Of a DNA stretch of 64,000 nt, positions 8,444-19,000 are shown one piece after another. Positions within the stretch are counted from its first letter, which is position 1, and each line of letters starts with the position of its first letter. The DNA comes from Dyadobacter luticola. GTDB lineage: Bacteria > Bacteroidota > Bacteroidia > Cytophagales > Spirosomataceae. Position numbers and translations under genes: made by a program. The notes under the pieces were generated by a model, which did no database searches, was not told the origin of the DNA, and worked only from the letters and a program-made list of their open reading frames with translations. Where the stretch lies: positions 2,154,375 through 2,218,374 of the forward strand of contig NZ_VCEJ01000002.1 in the NCBI RefSeq assembly GCF_005860805.1. The letters run 5' to 3'.

Positions 8444-8869
8444 TCACAGCTTTTTATATTTCTTCACATCTGAGGGAACACAGCCGGTAAGGGTCATTTC
8501 CTCATTGGCCAAAGCGAACGTCCAGACCTGGCACTGGATGCAGCTTGAAACACAATTAGTATTATCAGGAACTTTCAATGTTCTGGTAATCAAAACAATG
8601 GATCCGTTGATATTCAGCGAAGCAGGATGGCAGCACACGCCTTCCTGCTTATAGTCCAATATGACGCCATCATGCCTGATCTCAATGTTATTTAGTGCAT
8701 CAAAGGGCAGATCCTGCCAGGATTTAATGCCGGCACCCTCAATCTGTATAGCAGTCAGTTTCCACTTACCAACCAAGGGTTTTATCAGCGGGTTTGGCTC
8801 AACAGGCTCTTTCTCACAACCCATCACAGCAAGCAGCAGCAGTAAAAATATGGAGGTAAAGCGTCGCAT
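8444..8869 (-). CDS. Small lipocalin-like lipoprotein
   Basis: A 141-residue protein starting at 8869 (MRRFTSIF) with a lipoprotein signal peptide ending LAVMGC. The body contains LVGKWKLTAIQIEG, the opening strand typical of lipocalin-like (Lipocalin_4/5) proteins of Bacteroidota. Cysteine-rich stretches (GVCCHP and CVSSCIQC) may form disulfides. It would be anchored in the outer or inner membrane facing the periplasm. No ligand or partner is evident. Its stop lies 15 bp from the convergent DUF3072 stop. Confidence 0.75.
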   Translation of the reverse strand: MRRFTSIFLLLLLAVMGCEKEPVEPNPLIKPLVGKWKLTAIQIEGAGIKSWQDLPFDALNNIEIRHDGVILDYKQEGVCCHPASLNINGSIVLITRTLKVPDNTNCVSSCIQCQVWTFALANEEMTLTGCVPSDVKKYKKL

Positions 8870-8975
8870 TTTCCTGTTTGTTGATGTGTCGTAACTAGGT
8901 AGTTGAATTTTATTCAATATAGCAAAAAGATCAATGTTGTTTACTCCCGGACACAATGATCAAACTATAAAAGAT

Positions 8976-9046
8976 GAGCCGAATAAATGCATTAATCGGC
9001 TCAAAAAATACGTATATTTGAGCCGAATAGAGAAATTAATCGGCTC
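8976..9046 (+). promoter_or_regulatory. Fic gene promoter flanked by two inverted-repeat operators
   Basis: Two 27-bp elements (8976-9002 and 9020-9046) each have arms GAGCCGA and TCGGCTC with a 13-base centre; they start 44 bp apart. Between them lies a -7 box TATATTTG (9013-9020), whose last base is the first base of the second element. The first element covers the -33 region, and the second covers the transcription start and ends directly before the ATG at 9047. Binding would block both polymerase and ribosome. Confidence 0.75.
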
Positions 9047-10162
9047 ATGCGCTACAACTGGCAACTTCCCGACTGGCCTGATTTTCAATACGATCTGACC
9101 GAAACCGACGAGCTTTTACACGCTTTGGCCATTGTGCGCGGACAAATGGAAGGTTTGATGACGGCGGTACCCAAAGATGTGCAGGTAGGAACACTGATCG
9201 ATACCCTCGTGCAGGAGGCGATCAAAACATCCGAGATTGAAGGCGAGTACCTGAGCCGGCAGGATGTGGCGTCGTCGATCCGCAACAATCTCGGCCTGAA
9301 CGAAAAGCCCGAAAATGTAAAGGACAAAAAAGCGCAGGGGGCGGCAGAACTGATGGTTGATGCGCGGAATACTTTTGCTGAAAAGCTCACGGAGAAAAAG
9401 CTTTTTGAATGGCACAAAATGTTGTTAAAAAACAGCAAGAATATTAATACGGGTGTCTGGCGAAAAAGTAAAGAGCCGATGCAGGTGGTTTCCGGTACGA
9501 TCGGGAAGGAAAAAGTGCATTTCGAAGCGCCGCCTTCGAGCCGGGTGCAGGAGGAGATGGACCGGTTTATCCGCTGGTTCAATGATAGCGGGCCAGGTGG
9601 GAAAAACGAGATTAAAAGACCAGCAGTACGCTCGGCGATTGTGCATTTATATTTTGAATCAATACACCCTTTTGAAGATGGGAATGGTCGTATCGGGCGC
9701 GTGCTGGCCGAAAAAGCGTTATCGCAAACGCAGGGGCGGCCGGTGCTGCTAAGTCTCTCACGAAAAATAGAAGCCGCGCGCAAAAACTATTATAAAGAAC
9801 TGGAACTGGCGCAGCGCAGCAACGAAATTACGCGGTGGGTACATTACTTTGTGTGGGTAATACTGGCGGCGCAAACCGAGGCGAAAAACCTGCTGGATTT
9901 CAGTCTGAATAAAGCCCGGTTTTTCGATCAATATAAAGCAGAGATGAACCCGCGCCAGTTGAAAGCGATCAAGAAAATGCTGAAAGATGGGCCGGATAAT
10001 TTTGAAGGAGGTATGACGGCCCAAAAATATATGTCGATCACCAAAACCTCCAAGGCGACGGCTACCCGTGATTTACAGGAGCTTGTGGAACTAGGTTGTC
10101 TCGTCGCCGTTGGTGGCGGCCGCAGCACGCATTATGAAGTAAAGATCCCGCCAGAGTTTTAA
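9047..10162 (+). CDS. Fic family AMPylase with DUF4172 N-terminus and C-terminal winged helix
   Basis: A 371-residue Fic protein. The N-terminus (YNWQLPDWPDFQYD) is the DUF4172 module. Residues 61-66 (TSEIEG) fit the inhibitory motif [S/T]xxxE[G/N], so it is an N-terminally self-inhibited (class II) Fic enzyme. The catalytic loop HPFEDGNGRIGR (His about 207) is complete, predicting nucleotide transfer to a target protein hydroxyl. The C-terminus (MSITKTSKATATRDLQELVE) is a winged helix, which could bind DNA. The palindromic elements before the start codon are obvious candidates for its own binding site. The target is unknown. Confidence 0.92.
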   Translation: MRYNWQLPDWPDFQYDLTETDELLHALAIVRGQMEGLMTAVPKDVQVGTLIDTLVQEAIKTSEIEGEYLSRQDVASSIRNNLGLNEKPENVKDKKAQGAAELMVDARNTFAEKLTEKKLFEWHKMLLKNSKNINTGVWRKSKEPMQVVSGTIGKEKVHFEAPPSSRVQEEMDRFIRWFNDSGPGGKNEIKRPAVRSAIVHLYFESIHPFEDGNGRIGRVLAEKALSQTQGRPVLLSLSRKIEAARKNYYKELELAQRSNEITRWVHYFVWVILAAQTEAKNLLDFSLNKARFFDQYKAEMNPRQLKAIKKMLKDGPDNFEGGMTAQKYMSITKTSKATATRDLQELVELGCLVAVGGGRSTHYEVKIPPEF

Positions 10163-10199
10163 TTTTTATCCCTAAATTGAACACCTTAATATCAAAAAA

Positions 10200-11165
10200 A
10201 TGATGACCAAAAAATTCCAAACCTACCTTCGGGCGTCTTTTGCTTTGGCACTGAGCCTGATAACCGGTCTCGCTTCCATGCAGGCCAACGCTTCAAAACC
10301 ACTTGCAACTCCTCTGGAAGGACGCTGGGACATTACCGTCGATGTGGACGGCAAGCCGCTTCCCTCCTGGCTGGAAGTGCGGCACTCGGGTTATAGTACG
10401 CTGGTAGGCCAGTTTACCGGCTTTTCCGGCAGCGCCCGGCCGATTGCAGAAGTGAAATTCAAAGAGGGCAAATTCAATTTCGCAATTCCGAAACAGTGGG
10501 AAAAAGGCGACAAAGAACTGATGGTAGAAGGAACCGTTTCGGGCGAATCCATCACCGGCTCGCTTACTACCCCGGAAGGAAAAACGTACAATTGGAAAGG
10601 TGTCCGCGCTCCGGCACTACGCCCTACCGCGCAGCCAGCCTGGGGAGCGCCGATTAAATTAACCGCTGGAAACGAGATTAAAGGATGGCACCCCATGGGC
10701 GCTGTCAACCAGTGGATCGCTGAAAATGGCATTTTGAAAAGCCCGAAATCAGGCGCTAACCTGGTAACCGATCAGAAATTCAAAGATTTTAAACTGCACA
10801 TTGAATTCCGCATTCCGAAAGGCAGCAACAGCGGCGTGTACCTGCGCGGCAGATACGAAGTGCAGGTGACCGACTCAAAAGGTATGGAGCCCGCTTTGGA
10901 CCAGATGGCTTCTATTTATGGTTTTATCGCGCCAAGCGAAATGGTAGCGAAAGAAGCCGGCGAGTGGAATTCTTACGACATTACGCTGGTGGGCAGGATG
11001 TTAACTTTGGTTGCAAACGGTAAAACGGTGATCAGCAACCAGGAAATCCCGGGCATTACCGGCGGCGCGCTGGATAGCAATGAAGGCGAGCCTGGCCCGC
11101 TGTACATTCAGGGAGATCACGGCCCGGTAGAATACCAGAATATTGTAATCACCCCGGCGAAGTAA
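10200..11165 (+). CDS. Exported DUF1080 (3-keto-disaccharide hydrolase fold) protein
   Basis: A 321-residue protein with a signal peptide (residues 1 to about 31, ending MQANA). A first beta-rich domain (about 38-140) contains EGRWDITVDVDGKPLPSW. The DUF1080 jelly-roll domain follows (about 150-320), with FKLHIEFRIPKGSNSGVYLRGRYEVQV and a terminal GPVEYQNIVI strand. PF06439 members are called 3-keto-disaccharide hydrolases and bind or cleave sugars in the periplasm. The start may be 10200 or 10203. A strong terminator follows. It lies alone, but the family recurs at 28560-29921. Confidence 0.85.
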   Translation: MMTKKFQTYLRASFALALSLITGLASMQANASKPLATPLEGRWDITVDVDGKPLPSWLEVRHSGYSTLVGQFTGFSGSARPIAEVKFKEGKFNFAIPKQWEKGDKELMVEGTVSGESITGSLTTPEGKTYNWKGVRAPALRPTAQPAWGAPIKLTAGNEIKGWHPMGAVNQWIAENGILKSPKSGANLVTDQKFKDFKLHIEFRIPKGSNSGVYLRGRYEVQVTDSKGMEPALDQMASIYGFIAPSEMVAKEAGEWNSYDITLVGRMLTLVANGKTVISNQEIPGITGGALDSNEGEPGPLYIQGDHGPVEYQNIVITPAK

Positions 11166-11190
11166 TTTTCTTAGTAAAACATTAACATTA

Positions 11191-11231
11191 AAAATGGCCG
11201 CAGTTCACTAAGAGCTGCGGCCATTTTTTTT
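11191..11231. terminator. Bidirectional terminator between DUF1080 and DoxX genes
   Basis: The stem arms ATGGCCGCAG and CTGCGGCCAT form a perfect 10-bp stem, flanked by an A-run and a T-run (arms extend to AAAATGG/CCATTTT). It sits between convergent genes ending at 11165 and 11242 and can serve both. Confidence 0.85.
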
Positions 11232-11241
11232 ATGGTATAAC

Positions 11242-11646
11242 TTACTTTTTTAAAGGGATCAATTCACGCAGTTTTTCATCCCGCAAATACAGTCCAGCCC
11301 AAACCAGTATCCCGAATACCGCAGCAAAATAAAGCGGCTGTCCGGCACGTACCATGATTGCAATCGCACCGCCCAGGTATCCTGTGATGAGTATCGCGCC
11401 CAGGATCGCGGTTCTTGGAATAATGTATAAAATCGTAGAGATAAGTAGTGCGATGCCAATGTTCTGCACCTGATCCACCGGCCAGCCTAGCTGCGCCGAA
11501 CCTTCGATGGAATGCGATTCCTTGATGACTTTCATGATTGCGTCGAAAAGCAGGAACAGAATGCATAAGCCGCTGATAATCTTGCCTGCAAGTGCAGCTT
11601 TGTTTGTGGACTTTTTTTCAGTTGGGTTAACAAATGTGGCTTCCAT
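11242..11646 (-). CDS. DoxX-like membrane protein
   Basis: A 134-residue protein with four hydrophobic helices. Features such as LFLLFDAIMKV in helix 1, the LGWP motif near residue 53, and LGAILITGYLGGAIAIMVR in helix 3 mark the DoxX-like family, which is small and membrane-embedded and mostly of unknown role. It stands alone between a terminator and the GH67 gene promoter region. Confidence 0.8.
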   Translation of the reverse strand: MEATFVNPTEKKSTNKAALAGKIISGLCILFLLFDAIMKVIKESHSIEGSAQLGWPVDQVQNIGIALLISTILYIIPRTAILGAILITGYLGGAIAIMVRAGQPLYFAAVFGILVWAGLYLRDEKLRELIPLKK

Positions 11647-11816
11647 GATCTTATCTTTTAGGTTAAAGTGTTTATCTGGTTATTTTCTTTTACAAAGCTA
11701 CTATCAGGAATTTCTGCCGACGCTGTGCAAATACGGCAAATGTGAGGGCCTTTTGCGCCAACTAGTAGAAGGCAGTGCGTACCGGCTTCTTAACTTCTGA
11801 AAAAAGCACCTTCAAC

Positions 11817-13925
11817 ATGATTTCCAAAATTGCTTCCTGCATATTCTTCACACTTTTTATTTCCTCAATATGCCGCGCGGACGATGGGTACAGGCTCTGG
11901 CTGAAATACGATGAAATCAAAGATGCGGTTATTAAAAAGCAATATACCGGACAAACTCGCTTCATCGCACTATCGGGTAGCAGCAAAACATTGGAGGCGG
12001 CAGCGGGTGAACTACAAATTGCATTAAAAGGAATGTTGGGCGTGAATGTACCAACTGTGAAAAAGCCGGTAGCAGGCAGCAGCGGCATTATTCTGGAAAT
12101 ATTGCCCGCCTCTAACCAGAGAATCGGGGATGAAGGATATGTGATTTCAAGACAATCGGGAAACATTCACATTGCCGGAAAAACGGACGCCGGGATACTT
12201 TACGGCACTTTTGCTTTGTTGCGGCAAATGCAGCAAAACTTACCTTTAACCCACATTTCCATCGAAAGCAGTCCGAAAATTCAGTTGCGGATGCTCAATC
12301 ACTGGGACAATCCGGAGGGTACCATCGAACGCGGCTATGCGGGCTCATCACTGTGGAAATGGTACGATTTGCCCGAGGGTGTGGATCCGAGGTACCGGGA
12401 TTATGCCCGCGCCAATGCTTCTATCGGGATCAATGGTACGGTGGTCAATAATGTGAATGCAAGCGCTCGGTTTTTGACTGCCGAATATTTGCACAAAGTC
12501 GCGGCGCTGGCAAATGTCTTTCGTGCTTACGGGATCAAAACTTACTTATCCGTCTATTTCGCCGCTCCCAAAACATTGGGCGGACTGAAAACTTCCGACC
12601 CGCTCGATCCCCAGGTACAGGCCTGGTGGAATGCAAAAGTGAAGGAGATTTACAGTATTATCCCGGACTTCGGCGGCCTGCTCGTGAAAGCCAATTCAGA
12701 GGGTGAGCCAGGCCCGCAGGATTACGGCCGCACTCACGCCGACGGTGCAAATATGCTCGCAGAAGCCTTGAGACCCTATAAAGGTGTTGTGATCTGGCGG
12801 GCATTTGTGTACAAAGCCGATCCAAATGCGGACAGGTTCAAAGCTGCTTACGAAGAATTTACGCCGTTGGACGGGAAGTTCGAAAAGAATGTGATCGTGC
12901 AGGTTAAAAACGGCCCGATCGATTTTCAGCCCCGCGAGCCATTTTCTCCGCTTTTTGGAAATATGCCCAAAACACCGCTGGGGATGGAGTTTCAAATTAC
13001 GCAGGAATACCTGGGCTTTGCGACGCACCTGGTTTACGAAGCGCCGATTTTTAAAGAATGTCTGGATTCGGACACTTATGCCAATGGCAAAGGGTCGACG
13101 GTGGCGAAAGTCGTGGACGGAAGCCTTCACCAATATCCGATAACCGCCATCGCCGGCGTGGCTAATACTGGCTCCAACCGCAACTGGACAGGAAATCCGA
13201 TGGCCGCCGCCAACTGGTATGCATTTGGCCGACTGGCCTGGGACCATACATTATCGGCGCAGAATATCGCGAAGGAGTGGGTGAAAATGACATTGACCAG
13301 CGAAGAACAATCTTCAAACAGGATCGTAAACCTGATGCTAAAATCGAGGGAAATTTATGTGGATTACAATACGCCGCTCGGTCTTTCAAGACCTTGGTCT
13401 GGTGTACATTACGCTCCTGAACCCTGGCAAAACCGCAGCTCCCGCCCCGACTGGACGGCGTTATATTACCACCGCGCCGACTCGGCAGGAATCGGTTTCA
13501 ATAGGACTATCACCGGCAGCGACGCGCTGAGCCAGTACCGGCCCGAAGTAAGAAAACAATGGGAAAATCCCGAAACCTGCCCCCTGCCCTACCTGCTGTG
13601 GTTTCACCATGTTTCGTGGGACAAGAAACTTTCAAACGGAAAATCCCTCTGGCAAGAACTCTGCACCAGATTCTACACCGGCGCCGATTCTGTAAAATGG
13701 ATGCAAAACGAGTGGTCGGCCGTTAAAAATAACATGGATCCCGAAATGCATGCCGACGTCGCAGCCCGTCTGGAAAAGCAGCAAAGAGAAGCCATCTGGT
13801 GGCGTGATGCCTGGGTTTTGTACCTGCAATCGCTTTCGAAGCAGCCTTTACCGGCACCATTTAAGCAACCCGAAATGACATTAGAGGAACTGAAGCAGTC
13901 AGTGAATGTCTATTTGATGCGTTGA
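11817..13925 (+). CDS. Alpha-glucuronidase, GH67
   Basis: A 702-residue exported enzyme. The ATG at 11817 is chosen because a signal peptide begins there (MISKIASCIFFTLF, cleaved near CRADDG); an upstream in-frame ATG at 11775 would bury it. The N-terminal GH67N domain is followed by the TIM barrel with GLLVKANSEGEPGPQ near residue 290, QVKNGPIDFQPRE near 365 and PLGMEFQITQEY near 390. These carry the acidic residues used by known GH67 enzymes. They remove 4-O-methyl-glucuronic acid from the non-reducing end of xylo-oligosaccharides. No xylanase is adjacent, so it probably acts on oligosaccharides made elsewhere. Confidence 0.93.
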   Translation: MISKIASCIFFTLFISSICRADDGYRLWLKYDEIKDAVIKKQYTGQTRFIALSGSSKTLEAAAGELQIALKGMLGVNVPTVKKPVAGSSGIILEILPASNQRIGDEGYVISRQSGNIHIAGKTDAGILYGTFALLRQMQQNLPLTHISIESSPKIQLRMLNHWDNPEGTIERGYAGSSLWKWYDLPEGVDPRYRDYARANASIGINGTVVNNVNASARFLTAEYLHKVAALANVFRAYGIKTYLSVYFAAPKTLGGLKTSDPLDPQVQAWWNAKVKEIYSIIPDFGGLLVKANSEGEPGPQDYGRTHADGANMLAEALRPYKGVVIWRAFVYKADPNADRFKAAYEEFTPLDGKFEKNVIVQVKNGPIDFQPREPFSPLFGNMPKTPLGMEFQITQEYLGFATHLVYEAPIFKECLDSDTYANGKGSTVAKVVDGSLHQYPITAIAGVANTGSNRNWTGNPMAAANWYAFGRLAWDHTLSAQNIAKEWVKMTLTSEEQSSNRIVNLMLKSREIYVDYNTPLGLSRPWSGVHYAPEPWQNRSSRPDWTALYYHRADSAGIGFNRTITGSDALSQYRPEVRKQWENPETCPLPYLLWFHHVSWDKKLSNGKSLWQELCTRFYTGADSVKWMQNEWSAVKNNMDPEMHADVAARLEKQQREAIWWRDAWVLYLQSLSKQPLPAPFKQPEMTLEELKQSVNVYLMR

Positions 13926-13929
13926 GAAT

Positions 13930-14499
13930 TCAATCTTTTTTCGGCACAAACTCATCGGTGAAATGCTTCTTTGCCTTCGGCTGGGCGAACTTATCAGCAT
14001 TGTAGGTCTGCGAATTTCCCCTGGGAATGGAGAGCGATTTCCATTCATTATTAAGCAGCATTTTCCCAATAAAAACGATCTGCCCGATATGATAAGGATA
14101 ATGCGCCAGCTGCCGGTTAATCGCCTCGGTCACCGTGTGGCCCTGGTTGCGGATATAAATAATGGTATCAATGTTATCTGCATTCACCGAGTCCAGTGCG
14201 CCGAAAAGACAAGCCCAGCCCTCGTTCCATTTTGCCATTAATTCCTGCCGGTCGGCGATGTCATTTTCAAATTCCGCCTCCCGGTCCCGCGATGCCTTTT
14301 CACCGTCGGTCGTCAAAAAATCCGTCCACCGAGAAAGCATATTTCCCCACAAATGTTTGACAATCATGCCAATACTATTGCTCTCTTCATTAAATTGAAA
14401 AAACAGCTGACTATCCGTCAGCTGTTCCATCGTCTTCTCCCCAAGCATTTTACAATATTCAAATTGCTTCCTAACACTTTCGAGATAGTCGCTTTGCAT
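13930..14499 (-). CDS. DUF1572 (DinB-superfamily) protein
   Basis: A protein of about 189 residues of the DUF1572 group. It starts MQSDYLESVRKQFEY (ATG 14499; 14535 is also possible). Helical segments include SNSIGMIVKHLWGNMLSRW with one of the putative metal-binding histidines, and QLAHYPYHIGQIVFIGKML with two more. DinB-like four-helix proteins bind a divalent metal, and some act as thiol-dependent enzymes. It lies about 40 bp after the SusD gene on the same strand and may be its last operon member, although a role in carbohydrate uptake is not evident. Confidence 0.85.
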   Translation of the reverse strand: MQSDYLESVRKQFEYCKMLGEKTMEQLTDSQLFFQFNEESNSIGMIVKHLWGNMLSRWTDFLTTDGEKASRDREAEFENDIADRQELMAKWNEGWACLFGALDSVNADNIDTIIYIRNQGHTVTEAINRQLAHYPYHIGQIVFIGKMLLNNEWKSLSIPRGNSQTYNADKFAQPKAKKHFTDEFVPKKD

Positions 14500-14538
14500 G
14501 GTTGACAGGTTTTTGTAAACCATCAATTTAAACACCTT

Positions 14539-16017
14539 TTAAAACTTATCCCACCAATTCCTTACCGCTTTCGTATTTCCACCCAATTTTGTCACCGCAG
14601 TCCTGAAATTATCACCGTTCAGAGAACTTTCCGTCAGCGGGTAACTCATTCTTTTTGAGACGTCTGTGACTTTGGGATCCAGGGAGCCGTCGGCGGGGAG
14701 GGCGAAGATCGGCTTGCCGGACGATGGGTCTTTGAAGTCGAGGCGCAGACGTTCGAGCCAACCTTGTATTCCCTGTGTGTACAGTGCGATCCACTTCTGT
14801 GAGCCGATGCTGTCTTTCCATTTTGCGGCGACATAAGGCACCTTTTTCAGGTAAGTCGCAATCGCCGCATCATTTAAGCCTGCAAAATGCATGTTGGCCG
14901 TGATACCTTCCTTATAGTATTGCTCGGCGGTGCCTGTCAATCCCACATTCAAACCGCGGGCGGCAATTTCAGCAAAGATGAATTTCACTTCCGCCAGATC
15001 CATCCAAACCGTAGGTGCCTGTGCGCCAATCGCGTAGCTTGAAGGCAGGCTTACTACCGCGCGGTTTCCGTTGGAACTTCCATTGCCATTTCGCAAACCA
15101 TACACCTCGCCCACATATTCATTGCTATTCAAAAGTGGCTGCGCAAAAACAGGCAGACGAGGGTCGTGATACATTTTAAGGTAATCGATAAATGGTTTTG
15201 ACATCGAAAAATCGGCGCGGATCTTGAAACTTTCGTTCATCGGATTGTTATTTGGCGTGGCGGGCAGCCAGTTCAATGCGGCACTTTCCTCCTGAGTACT
15301 GATAACGCCTCCACTGGCCGGATCCAGCGATTTTTTGATCGCCTCGGTGGCCTCTGCCGGCTTCACATCCACCATCCTCAAAGCAACGCGCAGCCGCAGC
15401 GAATTGGCAAATTTTTTCCAGGCCGCTACATTGCCATGGTATACAATGTCGCCGTTTTCATGCCCGGGTAGGTCAATGTCCAAAATTTTGATTTGCTCAT
15501 CGAGCGTTTTCAAAATCCCTGCATAAACTTCCTCTCCTAAATCATATTTTGGCGTGACATCATCCGGGTTTAATGCTTCCGAGTAAGGGATCGGACCGTA
15601 AATGTCTGTAAGAAAGTGAAATGTGTAGGCTTTGATGATTTCGTCAATTGCAATACGGTTCTCATACCCTTCCTTTTTTTCCAACAATTCCAGCCGCTGC
15701 GACTCTTTCAACTGCGCCAGCACGTCGGCGTAAAACGTATCCCACATGTCCTGATTGGAGGGTTCACGGATCTGATAGCGGCTCTCTTCCGAATAATAGG
15801 TCGATGACCAATATTGCGCATAATACATACCCATACGCCCATTATTCCACTCGTCGGCAATGTTGACCGAGAAATTATACTGTGCATTGGTCAGCAACTG
15901 CGCGGGTGTCGCCTGCTCAGCATTGTTTGGATTTTTGTTTAATTCTTCAAAACCGTCACTGCAAGCCGCCAGCGAAATCAGCAGCAAGCCGGACACGATA
16001 TTTTTCATCATTTTCAT
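14539..16017 (-). CDS. SusD/RagB-like nutrient-binding lipoprotein
   Basis: A 492-residue surface lipoprotein with a signal peptide and lipobox ending LISLAAC. The sequence GFEELNKNPNNAEQATPAQLLTNAQYNF marks the SusD-like subgroup with long helical TPR-like repeats (PF12771 type). It should sit as a lid on the outer-membrane SusC-like transporter encoded 14 bp upstream at 16032-19247. Together they bind and import an oligomeric nutrient using TonB energy. No sugar-cleaving enzyme is next to this pair, and the subgroup is also used for peptides, so the substrate is open. Confidence 0.92.
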   Translation of the reverse strand: MKMMKNIVSGLLLISLAACSDGFEELNKNPNNAEQATPAQLLTNAQYNFSVNIADEWNNGRMGMYYAQYWSSTYYSEESRYQIREPSNQDMWDTFYADVLAQLKESQRLELLEKKEGYENRIAIDEIIKAYTFHFLTDIYGPIPYSEALNPDDVTPKYDLGEEVYAGILKTLDEQIKILDIDLPGHENGDIVYHGNVAAWKKFANSLRLRVALRMVDVKPAEATEAIKKSLDPASGGVISTQEESAALNWLPATPNNNPMNESFKIRADFSMSKPFIDYLKMYHDPRLPVFAQPLLNSNEYVGEVYGLRNGNGSSNGNRAVVSLPSSYAIGAQAPTVWMDLAEVKFIFAEIAARGLNVGLTGTAEQYYKEGITANMHFAGLNDAAIATYLKKVPYVAAKWKDSIGSQKWIALYTQGIQGWLERLRLDFKDPSSGKPIFALPADGSLDPKVTDVSKRMSYPLTESSLNGDNFRTAVTKLGGNTKAVRNWWDKF

Positions 16018-16031
16018 AGCGATCTATCTGA

Positions 16032-19000
16032 TTAAAAGCCAAATGTTACATTCACACCCATCGACCGGATCGACGGAAGTGCGCCGCCTTCCAAACCCTG
16101 CCAGTTGGTGATCGAATTGGTAATTGCCGTCGGGTCGACGTGCCTGGAATTTGATTTCATCAACCAGAGATTTCGACCAGTTAATGCCAGTCTCACCCTG
16201 CTGAAAGGGGTTTTTGAAACCAGGTCCGAGGGAAGATTATATCCGAAATTGAGCTCGCGCAGATAGATGTAACTGGCGTCGACCACATCTATCGCGTTGA
16301 TATTGAAGCCGCCGTTTCCGTTGCTGGTAAATTGGTCATGCGCGCTGATCACCACATCATTGGGCGTGCCGTCTTCTTTTACGCCTTCGGCGATGACGCC
16401 TTTTTCACGAATGTCACCGGCTGCGGTTTCTTCCAGGATACCGGTTTCACGGCCAAACATTTGCGTCGTCGAGAAGAAGCTGCCACCTTTCTGGAAGTCG
16501 ATCAGCGCGGAAAGATTGAAACCTTTGTAGCGGAATGCGTTGATCAAACCGCCTGTAAATGAAGGCAATACTGAGCCGAGTACCTTTTGCTCTTCGGAAC
16601 GCAGGTAGATACCGTCTTCGTCCACAACCTTGCGGCCTTTTGCATCATACACAAAATCGTAACCCACAATCGACCCGAACGACTCGCCTTCACGCGCTTC
16701 CAGCTGAACCGAAAATGGCGCGGGCGCGAGTACCATAATTTTCTGATCGGGCATCAGTCTGACGATCTTGTTCTTGTTTTTCGCCCAGTTCAATGTAATG
16801 TCCCAGGAGAAATTTTCAGCACTGAAAGGCGTCGCGTTCAGGCTGATTTCCAACCCTTTATTTTGCAAAAGACCTGCATTAATGTACTTGAAGGTCGCTC
16901 CCGTGGCCGCTGACTGGCTCAGGGGAATGATCTGGTTTTTAGTTTGTCGATTATAGTATGAGAAATTCAATCCCAGCCTGTTATTCAGCACTTTAAATTC
17001 CGTCCCAAACTCGTATTCGGAAGTCAGCTCCGGTTTGAGATTAGGATTGGGCAGCGTACTGGGGTAAGATACTTTCGAATCGGAGCCAAAAGGCTGGCTG
17101 AGCTGGTAGGTCAGCATGGTATTGTACGGATCGGTATCATTGCCGACCTGCGCCACGGCTGCCCTGAATTTCAGGAAGTTGATCCAATTGGCATCGATTA
17201 CGCCGGATGCCACCCAGGACAGCGAACCCGACGGATAGAAATACGAATTGTGCTTGACCGGCAATGTGGACGACCAGTCATTTCGCGCGCCGAGATCCAG
17301 GAACAACATATCCTTGTAACCCAGTGAAGCACTTCCAAAAATCGAGTTGATCTGTTTTCGGGTCTTTGTATCGGTAATGTCCGGCCTGCCTACCGACGAT
17401 CTCAGATTGAAAACATCCGAACTCAGTCCGTCTATGGTTTTGGAGATCAGCGTGGTACCGTTTCGCGTCATGCGGTTCAGGCCCACATTTGCATTCAACG
17501 AAAATATTTTGCCGACCGGCTTATTGTATGAAATCAGGCCCTGAAAATTGTTTTCCAGGTGACTGTACTTGCTGAGCCAGTAGAGCGGCGTGATCTGCGA
17601 GCCGATCGCAATGCGCTCTTCCTGGTTTTCAAAATAGGTATCGGTCATGAATTTCACATCCGCACTCAGACCATATCCCAGCTTGTAATTCGCTGCCAGG
17701 TTTCCAAAAACACGCGTGCGGCCATCATTCTGGTAATTTTTGTACCTCACCCAATACGGATTATTGGAAAATCTTGGCGTCGGGTCGAACCAATCCGTAC
17801 GGTTCCAGGTGAGCTGTGTACCGTTGGGTAACTGGTACTCTTTCAATTTATTAAAATCGATCTGGCGCTGTCCCCACTGGGTGAATTGCAACATGACATT
17901 TGAGCCGTCGTCGGCATATCCTGTACCTGGCCGGCCGGTCGCCGAATGTGTCGAGAAATTTGCTGCGCCAGAAATCGTCAAGTTTTTGATCGCTTCAAAA
18001 CTGCCGGTAATGCTGGCATTGTGGCGGTTGTATTTGGAGTTGGGCAAAATGTATTTCTGCGCCAGATTGGAATATGAAATCCGGTAAGAACCTTTATCCG
18101 CCGCGCCATCCAGCGAAATGTTGTTATTGAATGTGCCGCCTGTCTCAAAAAAGCTTTTAACATTGTTCGGCTGTGCTACCCAGGGCGTAACCTTGCCAAA
18201 ATCAGGATTACCCAGGTCCTTATCCCAGCTCCAATACGGCCGGTACAATTGTCCCTCAAACTTTGGCCCCCAGGACTCATCGGTGGCATAATCCGGCAGC
18301 AAATCGTACGAACCTTTTCCGTCATTATCATCGTAACTTCCCTTCCGATCCTCCGGAAACGCCTCCGGATGATCTTTGTAATACAGCTTGGCAAATTCGT
18401 TTCCCCCACCGTATTTGTTCTGATACTTAGGCAGTTTGTAAACTTTATCAACGTTGTATCCAAAAGAATAAGACAGGTTCGGCTTCTTCGATTTTCCACC
18501 TTTCTTCGTTGTCACCACAATCACCCCGTTTGAGCCGCGACTGCCATATAATGCCGTCGCCGCTGCGCCTTTTAGCACCGTAACATTCTCAATATCATTG
18601 GGATTCAGATCCTGGATCGAGTTCCCATAGTCATACCCGCCTGAGCCGCGCTGCTGCTCCCGGGAGTTGGTATTTCGGTTTTCCATCGGCATGCCGTCGA
18701 CCACAAAAAGCGGATTGTTATTGCCAAAAATCGTGTTGATGCCACGAATATTGATCTTCGCCGAGCCACCCATCGCGCCCGAATTTCCTGCGATCTGCAC
18801 GCCCGCCAGCTTTCCCGATAGCGAGTTCACCAGGTTGGTTTCGCGTACATTGCTCAGTTCCTCACCGCCAATTCTTTGTGCCGCATAACCAATCGATTTT
18901 TCCTCTCTTTTGATACCCAGCGCCGTCACCACCACCTCGCCTAGCTGACGCGTATCCTCAACCAGCGCCACATTGATTTCGCTCCGATTTCTGACCGCAA

